Source of the DNA: Hyphomicrobiales bacterium
Lineage (GTDB): Bacteria; Pseudomonadota; Alphaproteobacteria; Rhizobiales; Rhizobiaceae
Direction of reading: 5' to 3'
NCBI GenBank assembly: GCA_900470155.1
Contig: UBZT01000007.1
Coordinates: forward strand, 1-64,000
Length of the DNA stretch: 64,000 nt
Position numbers and translations under genes: made by a program. The notes below the pieces were generated by a model. The model was not told where the DNA came from. It worked only from the letters and a program-made list of their open reading frames with translations, and searched no databases. Shown here one piece after another: positions 17,998 to 26,374 of the stretch. How positions within the stretch are numbered: position 1 is the first letter of the stretch; every line of letters starts with the position of its first letter.

Positions 17998-18894
17998 ATG
18001 GCTTTGAAGGTTGACGACGTTACCGGCCATCCCGGTTTTATCGAAGCGTTGCAGGTGTTCGCCGCTACGCTTCGCGCCCAGTTTGATGAAAGCCCGCGCC
18101 TGTCTCGCATGCTGGCCTCGCATCAGCGCTGGCTGTTGAGCCAGGCCGCCTTCGCCCTGCAGCTGGAATACGACCCCAACCAGCCCGGTAGCGGGCTGAC
18201 GACAACGAACCTGCGCGAGATCATCACCTCCAGCAATGCGGCGAGCCGCAACACAGTGCTGAACTTCCTCGACCAGCTGCTCAGCTATCGCTTCCTGCGC
18301 ATTGCCGGAGAAAGCAACCGACGTCCGCGCCGCTATGAGGCAACTGAGGTTTCCTATGCGGCAATGTATCGCTGGGTGCTGGCCAATCTGTCGGTCCTCG
18401 ATCGCCTTGACGGTGCAGGGCGCGTGGCACGCCTGCTCGAGGAGCCGGCGCTGATGCACAAGATACAGCCGCAGATCGCCAGGCGAGCCTGCCTGGATCC
18501 GCGCTGGCTTGAGCCACCGCCGCGCGTGGCGCTGTTTCTCTGGACCGAGGCTGGCGGTCTGGTGATGGACGATCTGATCCGCCGGGCGATCGAATTGTCT
18601 CCCGGCACCGAGGGGTATGACATCGGTCGCATCGATGCCCGCCAAATGGCCGAGCAGTTCATGATCTCAAGAACGCATCTTCAGCGTCTTCTGCGCCGCG
18701 CGGTCGACACCGGTTGCCTCGCGTGGTCGGACAAGGCGAAGAGCCGGTATCTGCTCAACGCAGACTTTCTCGCCGAATATTGTGGCTGGCAGGCGGTCAA
18801 GTTCTCGATCGTCGACCACGCCTACGAAATGATCTGCGGACCAGTCTGCGTGGGAAAGCCTGAGCCGCAACTGATGGCGGTCGGCGAAGGGTAA
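17998..18894 (+). CDS. Unassigned protein with two winged-helix-like regions
   Basis: A 298 aa soluble protein. ATG 17998 is preceded by GGAG at 17987-17990, better than TTG 17992. Residues about 65-105 (TTNLREIITSSNAASRNTVL, then LLSYRFLRIAGESNRRPRRY) and about 205-250 (RMAEQFMISRTHLQRLLRRA, then DTGCLAWSDKAKSRYLL) each look like helix-turn-helix followed by a wing, so DNA binding is likely. The middle is helical and hydrophobic. I do not recognise the family; the neighbouring MFS gene is a possible target. No enzyme motif is visible. Confidence 0.75.
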   Translation: MALKVDDVTGHPGFIEALQVFAATLRAQFDESPRLSRMLASHQRWLLSQAAFALQLEYDPNQPGSGLTTTNLREIITSSNAASRNTVLNFLDQLLSYRFLRIAGESNRRPRRYEATEVSYAAMYRWVLANLSVLDRLDGAGRVARLLEEPALMHKIQPQIARRACLDPRWLEPPPRVALFLWTEAGGLVMDDLIRRAIELSPGTEGYDIGRIDARQMAEQFMISRTHLQRLLRRAVDTGCLAWSDKAKSRYLLNADFLAEYCGWQAVKFSIVDHAYEMICGPVCVGKPEPQLMAVGEG

Positions 18895-18988
18895 GCCCCA
18901 GGCGCAGCCTTGCCACATGCTTGCACAGCCTGGCAATGGCGTCAGCGGCCCGGTTTTATGCCTTGGCTGTCCTGAACGGTCGGATCTA

Positions 18989-19147
18989 TCAGAAGGCCAG
19001 CGGCTGAACCGCAGGACGTTCACCACGCGACAGCGCTGCCTGACGCTGGCGGGCGGCATGGGAATATTCGGCCGAGGCGTTGACCGCGTGGCCGATCTGA
19101 TGGACGACCTGGCGCAGGCTGCGGACGGGATGGAAGGAAAGGGTCAT
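18989..19147 (-). CDS. Small hypothetical protein (52 aa)
   Basis: ATG 19147 has GAGGA 7-11 nt upstream, which favours a real gene. The product is basic, starts MTLSFHPVRSLRQVVHQIGH and ends in PLAF, with a helical Ala/Gln/Arg-rich middle. No family is recognised and no signal peptide or membrane segment is seen. A perfect dyad at 19211-19227 lies in its promoter region. Confidence 0.45.
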   Translation of the reverse strand: MTLSFHPVRSLRQVVHQIGHAVNASAEYSHAARQRQAALSRGERPAVQPLAF

Positions 19148-19210
19148 GGCTAGTCCTCTGCTGTGAACGCATATCAGCTTCAATGTCTATATTAGTTCAT
19201 GGCTGAACCG

Positions 19211-19227
19211 TTTGTGCAATGCACAAA
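19211..19227. promoter_or_regulatory. Inverted repeat TTTGTGC-AAT-GCACAAA
   Basis: A perfect 7-bp dyad with a 3-nt spacer, 64 nt upstream of the 52-aa ORF. It has the form of a dimeric repressor site. The remainder of 19148-19404 shows no supported gene. Confidence 0.5.
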
Positions 19228-19404
19228 TCGGTGACCCTGCCATGCATCCTGCGCAGACATGGGGCACCGGGCGCAAATGCGCTTCCTGCAATGTAGAATG
19301 ATGGGGATTGATGCGAAGTGCGGCTGAGGATCAAACGCCTTTCGGCGTGATCGGAGCGTCAGATCTGACGTGCGGCATAGTTATGGGCGACGGTGCCAGA
19401 AGGC

Positions 19405-19599
19405 TCAGGCACGGAAGTCTGCAAACACCGTTGCCGGACGGGCGATGCGGCCGTTGCGATCGGAGAACCGGGCGCTGAGCTGCTCACATGCGGCAAGCGC
19501 TGCGCCGCGGTGATAGGGGTTGCTTGTCCGTGCATATTCTCCGGCGAGACGCACGGTTTCAAACTTGCAATGGATCGGGCGTGTGCGAAGGCTCACCAT
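19405..19599 (-). CDS. Small hypothetical protein (64 aa)
   Basis: ATG 19599 is preceded by AAGGA at a good distance, which supports translation. The product (MVSLRTRPIHCKF...) is basic, without membrane segment or known motif. A second frame over the same bases (to 19359) has a weaker start. The gene may be real or spurious; only conservation would tell. Confidence 0.4.
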   Translation of the reverse strand: MVSLRTRPIHCKFETVRLAGEYARTSNPYHRGAALAACEQLSARFSDRNGRIARPATVFADFRA

Positions 19600-19739
19600 G
19601 AAATTCCTTGTTAAGCACGTCCTCCCTTTCAGGTGTCAAATATCGCAGTGCAACATAGATTCGGCAATATCGCCAAGCGCGCTTCTGCATTGCGCTGAGC
19701 GCATGGCTGATTTCATATTTCTTTAATATTGGCGCTTTT

Positions 19740-20618
19740 TTAGCCAGAGTCGCCGGTCTTGATCCGTGCAGCAAGGGCCAAAAGATCCTGCCAGGCCAAT
19801 GCCTTGCTGGCCGGAGCGGTCAGCAGCTCCTGTGGATGCAGTGTTGCCATGGATTGAACCGCATGGCCGCCGGCGCCCAGCGAGCGCCACTGGCCGCGCA
19901 GCGCATGGATCGTGCCGCTCTCGCCAAAAAAGAATCGCGCGGCAAAATTTCCGAGCACCAGAACCTGTTTCGGCGCAGCGAGCGCGATCTGCCGTTCGAT
20001 GAACGGCCGGCAGATCGCACATTCCGGAACGGACGGCATGCGGTCGCCGGGCGGGCGCCACGGGATGATTGTGGAGATCGTCACCGTTTCGCGGGTCTGG
20101 CCGATGGCGGCGAGCATGCGGTCGAGCAGCAGCCCCGCACGGCCGGAAAAGGCTTGTCCCTCGCGGTCATCATCGGCGTTCGGCATCGGCCCGATCAGCA
20201 TGATCCCGGATGCGGCTCCGCCGGTTGCCGAGATGGTCGAGCGGGCGCTGGTTTTCAGGTTGCAGCTGGCAAAGCTTTCGATCGCCGTCTTCAATTCCGT
20301 GAGCGAACGCGCGCTTTCAGCGGCAAAGCGGGCTTCCGCCACGGCGTTTTCGTCGGGAATGGCGGGCAGGGCGGACGATAGAGAAGGGGCCGGTCGCGCC
20401 GCCTGGCGTTCGTTGGATGACGTGCCGCGCTGCACCTGCGCAGATGCGGCCGCCTGCGGCTCCGGCACCGCCCGGGCTGCCTTTGCCGTTTTCTCCGCGG
20501 CAAAGGCGGCAATCCTGTCGATCGGCGCGTCTTCGACCAGCCACTCGACACCCGCTTCCGCATGAAAATGCAAAAGCGCGGCCAGTTCGGCATGCGTCAT
20601 GTCACGGGCTTGGATCAT
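19740..20618 (-). CDS. Uracil-DNA glycosylase superfamily protein, family-4-like
   Basis: A 292 aa DNA repair protein that should excise uracil from DNA. The first about 100 residues are an Ala-rich variable extension. The glycosylase core begins near residue 115: IMLIGPMPNADDDREGQAFS replaces the usual GEAPG..ED..G.PF block, followed by GRAGLLLDRML, then ISTIIPWRPPGDR with CAICRPFIERQI, and MATLHPQELL as the second catalytic loop. The family normally holds a 4Fe-4S cluster with four cysteines; here the first pair is CNLK (one Cys) and the region has Cys in ECAIC, so the cluster may be incomplete. Alone between two minus-strand genes. Confidence 0.82.
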   Translation of the reverse strand: MIQARDMTHAELAALLHFHAEAGVEWLVEDAPIDRIAAFAAEKTAKAARAVPEPQAAASAQVQRGTSSNERQAARPAPSLSSALPAIPDENAVAEARFAAESARSLTELKTAIESFASCNLKTSARSTISATGGAASGIMLIGPMPNADDDREGQAFSGRAGLLLDRMLAAIGQTRETVTISTIIPWRPPGDRMPSVPECAICRPFIERQIALAAPKQVLVLGNFAARFFFGESGTIHALRGQWRSLGAGGHAVQSMATLHPQELLTAPASKALAWQDLLALAARIKTGDSG

Positions 20619-20694
20619 GGCTCTGTTCTAGCCCTGCCCGCCGTTGGAATGCAAACCGATTCCGCCGCCAGAAGCCTGCCGGATGCGATAGCCC

Positions 20695-21987
20695 TCAGGC
20701 TGTCCACTGGCTGATGTCGTCGCGCTCGCCGATCAGCGCCAGACCATGGGCAATCGACACGAGTTCGCCGCCGGTTTCGATCTTGTCGGCGGCGAAGCGC
20801 CGCTTGAAGATATCGCGCACCGCCGGAACGAAGGATGTGCCGCCGGTGAGGAAGACCTTGTCGATTTCGCCGGCAGCCGTCTGGGTCTCCGACAGCAACT
20901 GGTCGAGTGCGGTCTCCATGCGTGACAGGTCCTCTGCGATCCAGCCTTCGAACTCGGCGCGGGTGACGCGTTTTTCGCCGGCCTTGCCAAGCGGTGCGAA
21001 GCGGAACTCCGCTTCGTCCGCCGACGACAGCGCCATCTTGGTGGCCGACACCGCCTGATAGAGCGGATAGCCCTCGTCATGTTCGATCAGTTCGATGAAC
21101 AGCTCAAGCTTGTCCGGCTCGACGGCCTGGCGCACCAGCGACTGCAGGTCGGTGAATTCCTTCATCGTCTTGAACACCGACAGCTGGTTCCAGCGCGAAA
21201 ACGACAGATAGTAGTTGCTCGGTACGTCGAGCAGCTTGCCGAAGCTCTTGAACTGGCTGCCCTTGCCGATTTCGGGCGCCACCAGATGATCGATGATGCG
21301 CGCATCGAACTGGTCGCCGGCAATGCCGACGCCGGAATGGCCGATCGGCTTGGCCGACAGCTTGCCGCCATGGGTCTCAAACCGCACCAGCGAGAAGTCG
21401 GTCGTGCCGCCGCCGAAGTCGGCGACAAGGACGGTGGCGTCCTGTTTCAGGTTCTGGGCAAAGTAGAAGGCGGCGGCAACCGGCTCGTAGACATAGTGGA
21501 TCTCGGGAAAGCCGAGTCGCGACAGCGCTTCGTTGTAGCGGGTGGTGGCGAGCGCCGGATCGGCGCTTGCGCCGGCAAAATGCACTGGGCGCCCGGCAAC
21601 CAGCCGTTTCGCGTCGCTCGGCCAGCCGTCGCCGGCATAGGCTTCGAGGCGCTTGAGGAAGACCTCCATCAGATCTTCGAACTGGAAGCGCCGCGCATGC
21701 ACCAGCGTGCCCTGGAACACGGCAGACGCGGCAAAGGTCTTGATCGACTGCAGGAAGCGACATTCGCCGGGATTGTCGATGAAGGTGCGGATGGCGGCCT
21801 GTCCGGCCTCGACTTTCAGCACGCCTGCGCCGAGCTGGCGGTCCTTCAGGAAGGAGAGCGCGGTGCGCATGCTGTCGGACGTGCCGGCCGGCGAGGTATA
21901 GCGGATCGAATGGGTCTGCTCGCGGTTTTCGGCCTGCGCGATTACCGTATTGGTCGTGCCGAAATCGAGCCCAAGCGCGTGTGCCAT
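20695..21987 (-). CDS. Hsp70-family protein, YegD-like
   Basis: A 430 aa protein consisting of the Hsp70/actin-type ATPase fold: phosphate loop LGLDFGTTNTVIAQ at the N-terminus, second phosphate motif VLVADFGGGTTDFSLV in the middle and the adenosine motif VFLTGGTSFVPAVRDIF near the end. The substrate-binding domain of DnaK is absent, as in YegD. No J-protein or exchange factor lies beside it. ATG 21987 is followed directly by the ATPase fold, so the start is well placed. Confidence 0.92.
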   Translation of the reverse strand: MAHALGLDFGTTNTVIAQAENREQTHSIRYTSPAGTSDSMRTALSFLKDRQLGAGVLKVEAGQAAIRTFIDNPGECRFLQSIKTFAASAVFQGTLVHARRFQFEDLMEVFLKRLEAYAGDGWPSDAKRLVAGRPVHFAGASADPALATTRYNEALSRLGFPEIHYVYEPVAAAFYFAQNLKQDATVLVADFGGGTTDFSLVRFETHGGKLSAKPIGHSGVGIAGDQFDARIIDHLVAPEIGKGSQFKSFGKLLDVPSNYYLSFSRWNQLSVFKTMKEFTDLQSLVRQAVEPDKLELFIELIEHDEGYPLYQAVSATKMALSSADEAEFRFAPLGKAGEKRVTRAEFEGWIAEDLSRMETALDQLLSETQTAAGEIDKVFLTGGTSFVPAVRDIFKRRFAADKIETGGELVSIAHGLALIGERDDISQWTA

Positions 21988-22216
21988 GGTCGCCGCTCCT
22001 TCATGGTGATGCTGTCAGAAAATGCCGGTCAGGCCGGCACATGGCCCGGGCGTCTGGCCGGGCACGGGAAAGCGCGCCTGATGCCACAGGGGTGGCTGAA
22101 GGGCAAGCGAAAATGCTGCATTGCGAGAGGGCAGGGCCTATCTCAGCCGGGGTCCTGCGATCTATGCGTGGTTCGTCTCCGTGACAAACGCGCCTTGTGG
22201 CAGTATTCTGGCGTCC

Positions 22217-22516
22217 ATGAAGCGTGATGTCGCTATTGCCCGTCTCAAAGCCGCCGAGCCGCAAATCCGCGCGCACGGGGTGGCAGCCCTGTATCTCTAT
22301 GGTTCGCTTGCGCGCGACGAAGCTCGGCAAGGCAGCGATGTCGATGTCTTTGTCGATCCTGCCAACGATCGGTTTTATGACCTCGAAAACTTCATGGGAG
22401 CCTATCGCGATATCCAGCGAGCGCTTGGCGGCAGCGAAATAGGATATGTCACGCGCAATGGTCTCTCGGCTTATATTCGGGCTGCCGTGGAGCGCGAAGC
22501 CGTGCGGGTTTTCTAA
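22217..22516 (+). CDS. Minimal nucleotidyltransferase (MNT-type)
   Basis: From ATG 22217 the protein is 99 aa. It has the polymerase-beta-like core LYLYGSLARDEARQGSDVDVFVD: the GSxARxxA motif followed by the two metal-binding aspartates of SDVDV. Such small MNT proteins usually pair with a HEPN toxin and act as antitoxins by adding AMP. No HEPN gene is adjacent, so this copy is an orphan. The stop codon TAA (22514-22516) overlaps the stop of the convergent membrane protein gene. A longer reading to 22121 adds residues without family character. Confidence 0.85.
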   Translation: MKRDVAIARLKAAEPQIRAHGVAALYLYGSLARDEARQGSDVDVFVDPANDRFYDLENFMGAYRDIQRALGGSEIGYVTRNGLSAYIRAAVEREAVRVF

Positions 22517-22713
22517 TGTCGCCGCCGGATGAACAGCAATACGGCGACTCCGACGCCTGCCAGGATCGCGCCGCGCAGGATCCATGGTGTCTGGTTGATC
22601 ATGAAACTGGAGGCTGGATAGGGGAAGAGGCCGGTTCCCTGGCCGATCCAGATCAGGCCGATCAGGACGGCAAGGACCGAGATGACCTGCAACACGATAC
22701 GAATGACGGCCAT
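22513..22713 (-). CDS. Small membrane protein (66 aa)
   Basis: ATG 22713 is preceded by GGAGA. The protein has two hydrophobic helices (IRIVLQVISVLAVLIGLIWI and ILRGAILAGVGVAVLLFI) separated by a polar loop GTGLFPYPASSFMINQTPW, and ends in RRRH. Similar small proteins are common in rhizobia but have no known function. The stop codon is shared with the opposite-strand nucleotidyltransferase gene. Confidence 0.75.
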   Translation of the reverse strand: MAVIRIVLQVISVLAVLIGLIWIGQGTGLFPYPASSFMINQTPWILRGAILAGVGVAVLLFIRRRH

Positions 22714-22906
22714 GACGTGGTTCTCCGGAACAAGAGGGGCCGGACCAGCATAGCAATGACGCGACAAAGGCGCTAGAGCGCCGAATTTCGCCAGCCGGCG
22801 CGACAATGATGCAGGCGACAGGTGCCCGTCGAACACATCGAACTCAGTGGGGTTTCAGCGAAGGCGGGCACGGGCTGCGCCATGTCCGCCTCTGCCGTAG
22901 ATGCCC

Positions 22907-23692
22907 TCAGTTCGATTTCGCCGCGCCGCCGTCGACACGCAACATCGTGCCGGTGATGTAGCTCGCTTGGGCCGAGCAGAGGAACGCTCCGGCCGCGCCG
23001 AATTCCTCGACGGTGCCGAGCCGCTGCGCCGGGATCGACTTGACCGAGGCACTGCGGATTTCCTCCAGCGACTTGCCGCTGCGCTTTGCATTGGCGCCGT
23101 CGAGTTCATCGATGCGGTCGGTATGGATGCGGCCGGGCAGGATCATGTTGGCGGTGACGCCATAGGAGGCGACCTCGGAAGACAGCGTCTTGTTCCAGCC
23201 GACCAGCGCGCCACGCAGCGTGTTGGAAAGCGCCAGGTTCGGGATCGGCTCGAAGACGCCGGAGGAGGCGACGGTCAGGATGCGGCCGAAGCCTTGCGTC
23301 TTCATCAGCGGCACCAGTGCATTGGTGAGCGTAATGACGCGCACGACCATCGACTGGAAGAAATTGTAGAGCTTTTCCGCATCCATGTCCTCGACAGTCC
23401 CGGGCGTCGGGCCGCCGGTATTGTTGACCAGGATATCGATGCCGCCGAGCTTGTGGTGCACGGCCGCCAGCATGGTATCGACGAAATGCGCGTCGGCGAG
23501 ATCGGCCACAACATAATCCGCCTTGCCGCCGGCAGCCGCGATCGCCGCGACATTGGCCTTCAGCTTCTCTTCCGTGCGGCCGCAGATCAGCACATGCACA
23601 CCTTCAGCCGCAAGTGCCTTGGCGATGCCGAGGCCAAGGCCGCGCGAGGCGGCGAGTACGAGGGCGCGTTTTCCCGAAATTCCGAGATCCAT
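22907..23692 (-). CDS. Short-chain dehydrogenase/reductase-like protein lacking the catalytic Tyr
   Basis: A 261 aa Rossmann-fold protein. Cofactor motif ASRGLGLGIA (the TGxxxGxG region), the NNTGG motif (for NNAG) and the C-terminal GTMLRVDGG are present. The catalytic YxxxK is not found: the expected position reads PIPNLALSNTLRGALVGWNK, with no Tyr four residues before the Lys. It therefore belongs to a divergent SDR group that may use another residue or act without classical catalysis. RGLGLG and Arg40 (CGRTEEK) suggest NADP preference. It is the last gene of a minus-strand run. Confidence 0.88.
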   Translation of the reverse strand: MDLGISGKRALVLAASRGLGLGIAKALAAEGVHVLICGRTEEKLKANVAAIAAAGGKADYVVADLADAHFVDTMLAAVHHKLGGIDILVNNTGGPTPGTVEDMDAEKLYNFFQSMVVRVITLTNALVPLMKTQGFGRILTVASSGVFEPIPNLALSNTLRGALVGWNKTLSSEVASYGVTANMILPGRIHTDRIDELDGANAKRSGKSLEEIRSASVKSIPAQRLGTVEEFGAAGAFLCSAQASYITGTMLRVDGGAAKSN

Positions 23693-23799
23693 GGCGATGT
23701 CCTTGTCTGATGCAAATGTGGTCTAAGGCAAATGTTTCGAACGTAGTCTATCGGGCGATGATGCGGGACGGAAGCCTAACCTCCGTCGGCAGCCGTTGA

Positions 23800-25206
23800 T
23801 CAGAACGGCACCTTGCCCGGATTGAACAGGCCGTCCGGATCGAGCAAGCTCTTCAACTGCCGCGCCAGCGCCTGTTTTCCGGGGTCTGCGTGGGCGAGAT
23901 AGGCCTGCCGCTTGTCCAGTCCGACGCCGTGTTCGGCAGAAAAACTGCCGCCACAGGCGGTGATGCCGTGATAGACCGCGTCTTCGACAAGCTGCTTGGT
24001 GTCGGACGGCAGAGGACCGGGCGTGGCCAGCGCGATATGCAGATTGCCGTCGGCGATATGACCGTAGATATAGGCGTCATAGCCGATGCCGATGGATCGC
24101 AGTCGGCTGGTGATCTCGACGACATAGCCATCGACGAGCGTCGGCGGCAGGGAGACGTCGAAGGACGGCGCCTGCGGAAAAGCTGAAAAATAGAAGCCGG
24201 AGTCTTCGCGCAGGTCCCAGAACCGCCGCGCCTGCTCCGACGATTGGGCGAAGATTGCGCCCTTGATATCCGCCTCGTCCCAGATTGCCGCGAGTTCGTC
24301 TTCGAGAAGCGTGGTCGCGTGGTCCGCGCTCTGCGCCGAAATCTCGACTAGGAGCACGGCAGCGTCGTCTTCGAGCCATGACAGGTCGAAGCCTTTCAGC
24401 GCCGCATGGTCGCGCAGATAACGCGGCCACATCATTTCCGCGGCCTCGAGCACCAGCGCGCCGTGTCGCCTGAGGCGCGCCGCGACCTGCAGCGCCCGGC
24501 CGGCATCCGCCACGCCGAGCAGGGCGACGGCGCGATGGGGGCGCAGAGGTTCGACCTTCATCACCACTTTCGTGACGAAACCGAATGCGCCTTCGCCGCC
24601 GATGAACAACTGCTTGAGGTCCGGTCCGGCCGATACCTTGACCACGCGCGTCATGTCGCTGAACAGCGCGCCGGAAGGAAGAACAGCCTCGAGCCCGAGG
24701 ATCTGGTGGCGCATCACGCCGTTGCGGAAGGCGAGGATGCCGCCGGCATTGGTCGACACCATGCCGCCGATCGTGGCACTGCCGCGTGAGCCGAGGTCGA
24801 TACCGGTGGTCAGGCCATGCGGCGCGAGTGCGGCCTGCAGAGCTTCGAGCGTCACGCCGGCCTCCACCTCCACCGTCTCCTCCTCCAGATGAACGGCGAT
24901 GATCCGGTTGAGCCGGATCGAGGTCAGGATCACCTGGCCTGCATCGCTCACGCCTCCGCCGACCAATCCGCTGAGGCCGCCCTGAGGCACGATCGAAACG
25001 CCGTTTTGGCGACACCAGTCGATGAGCGCCATGACGGCAGCCGTGGATGCGGGCTGTGCAACCACGCCAGCGCCGAGATTGTCCTCATGCTCTCCCGGAT
25101 GGCGACCGGCCAAGGCATCGGGTCCGATGAGCCGCAGATCTGGATGGAAGGTCGCCAGCGAACCGGCGATCTGGAGCGGGGTGGGAATCTGCGGCATTGT
25201 GGGCAT
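23800..25206 (-). CDS. FAD-binding oxidoreductase, GlcD/D-lactate dehydrogenase family
   Basis: From ATG 25206 the protein is 468 aa. It has a PCMH-type FAD-binding domain (IVPQGGLSGLVGGGV, GLTTGIDLGSRGSATIGG, STNAGGILAFRNG) and a C-terminal oxidase domain (IADGNLHIALATP, EHGVGLDKRQAYL). These enzymes oxidise D-2-hydroxy acids such as glycolate, D-lactate or 2-hydroxyglutarate with electrons to quinone or ETF. Upstream ORF residues before 25206 overlap the preceding dehydrogenase gene and are not family-like. It lies 67 nt after the beta-hydroxyacid dehydrogenase gene and probably shares its transcript. Confidence 0.9.
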   Translation of the reverse strand: MPTMPQIPTPLQIAGSLATFHPDLRLIGPDALAGRHPGEHEDNLGAGVVAQPASTAAVMALIDWCRQNGVSIVPQGGLSGLVGGGVSDAGQVILTSIRLNRIIAVHLEEETVEVEAGVTLEALQAALAPHGLTTGIDLGSRGSATIGGMVSTNAGGILAFRNGVMRHQILGLEAVLPSGALFSDMTRVVKVSAGPDLKQLFIGGEGAFGFVTKVVMKVEPLRPHRAVALLGVADAGRALQVAARLRRHGALVLEAAEMMWPRYLRDHAALKGFDLSWLEDDAAVLLVEISAQSADHATTLLEDELAAIWDEADIKGAIFAQSSEQARRFWDLREDSGFYFSAFPQAPSFDVSLPPTLVDGYVVEITSRLRSIGIGYDAYIYGHIADGNLHIALATPGPLPSDTKQLVEDAVYHGITACGGSFSAEHGVGLDKRQAYLAHADPGKQALARQLKSLLDPDGLFNPGKVPF

Positions 25207-25273
25207 CCGGACTTGCGTTGCCCGCTTCTTGCCGTGAAAATCCCGCCGTCGCAAGAGATCGAAGCCGACCGCC

Positions 25274-26185
25274 TCAAAGCTCGGCTGGAAAGCCCGGTGC
25301 GCGCAGGTCCGTGCCGGTGGCATCCTCGAGCAGCTTGACCACCTGCGACGACCAGGCGTCGCCGCCATAGGTGGAGCGGGCGCGGATGAAGGTCTGCAGG
25401 GCATGTGAGGCAAGGTCGAGCGGCACGCCGTAGTCGCGGCCGAAGCCGAGCGCAAAACCGAGATCCTTGACGGCGAGGTCCATGGTGAAGTTGATGTTGT
25501 AGCTGCCGTTCAGGATTACCTGGCCCTCGGTCTCGTGCACGAAGCTGTTGCCCGAGGAGGCCTTGATGATGTTGAAGGCATCGGTCAGGTCGATGCCGCC
25601 TTTCTTGGCCAGCATCAGCGCCTCGCCGGTGGCGATCAGGTGGATGAAGGCGAGCATGTTGGTGATCACCTTGATCACCGAGGCCTTGCCGAGCGGGCCG
25701 GCGCGGAAGATCTTGTTTCCCATCGCTTCGAAGGCCGGCAGGTGCAGGGCGTGCAGATCGGCATCGCCGCCGGTGATCACGGTGATTTCGCCCGACGCGG
25801 CCAGATGCACGCCACCCGTCACCGGCGCTTCCAGCATCCGCACGCCGTGATCGGCGGCGATCTTGCCCAGTCTCAGCACCTCCTGCTCGTCGAGCGTGCT
25901 CATCTCGATCCACGTCGCGCCGGATTTCAGACCTTTGAGGATGCCGCGTTCGCCGGTCAGCACGCGTTCGCTGACCCGCGGCGAGGGCAGGCAGGTGATC
26001 ACGGCATCGGCCGCTTGCGCCACGGCCTGCGGATCGTCTGCCCAGCGGGCGCCATTGGCGAGAAGATCTTTTGCATTACCCGGGTCGAGATCGTGGACCG
26101 TGACGTCAAATCCGGCTCTGACCAGGCTGCCCGCCAGATGCCGGCCGAGATGGCCGAGACCGATAAACCCGTATGTGATGGCCAT
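25274..26185 (-). CDS. NAD(P)-dependent beta-hydroxyacid dehydrogenase
   Basis: A 303 aa enzyme of the 3-hydroxyisobutyrate dehydrogenase family. The nucleotide motif GLGHLG is at residues 9-14, the substrate loop EAPVTGGVHLAASGEITVIT follows at about 120-140, and the catalytic Lys is in GKASVIKVITNM. These features support oxidation of a small beta-hydroxyacid. Its neighbour encodes a D-2-hydroxyacid FAD oxidase, so a joint catabolic route for hydroxy acids is plausible but the substrate is unknown. The 189 nt before it separate it from the MocR gene. Confidence 0.9.
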   Translation of the reverse strand: MAITYGFIGLGHLGRHLAGSLVRAGFDVTVHDLDPGNAKDLLANGARWADDPQAVAQAADAVITCLPSPRVSERVLTGERGILKGLKSGATWIEMSTLDEQEVLRLGKIAADHGVRMLEAPVTGGVHLAASGEITVITGGDADLHALHLPAFEAMGNKIFRAGPLGKASVIKVITNMLAFIHLIATGEALMLAKKGGIDLTDAFNIIKASSGNSFVHETEGQVILNGSYNINFTMDLAVKDLGFALGFGRDYGVPLDLASHALQTFIRARSTYGGDAWSSQVVKLLEDATGTDLRAPGFPAEL

Positions 26186-26374
26186 GTCCTGCTTGTCTCC
26201 TGTAGCGTTTGGTGGAGAGAGTGCGACAAAGCGAAGGCGCGTTCAAAGGCAGATTTTGGCAGGCGACGCGATGTGGCGCAGGCAGAACAGGCGGACACGT
26301 TTTTTCTGCGTGGGCGACGTGTTGGCGGTGCCCGAATAGCTCTCCGCGATTGTCGTGAGACCTGGAGCCGTTCG

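Noticed and set aside
17812..18645. Minus-strand 277-aa frame opposite the two-HTH protein
   Set aside because: It lies opposite a better-supported gene with a ribosome site and shows no domain.
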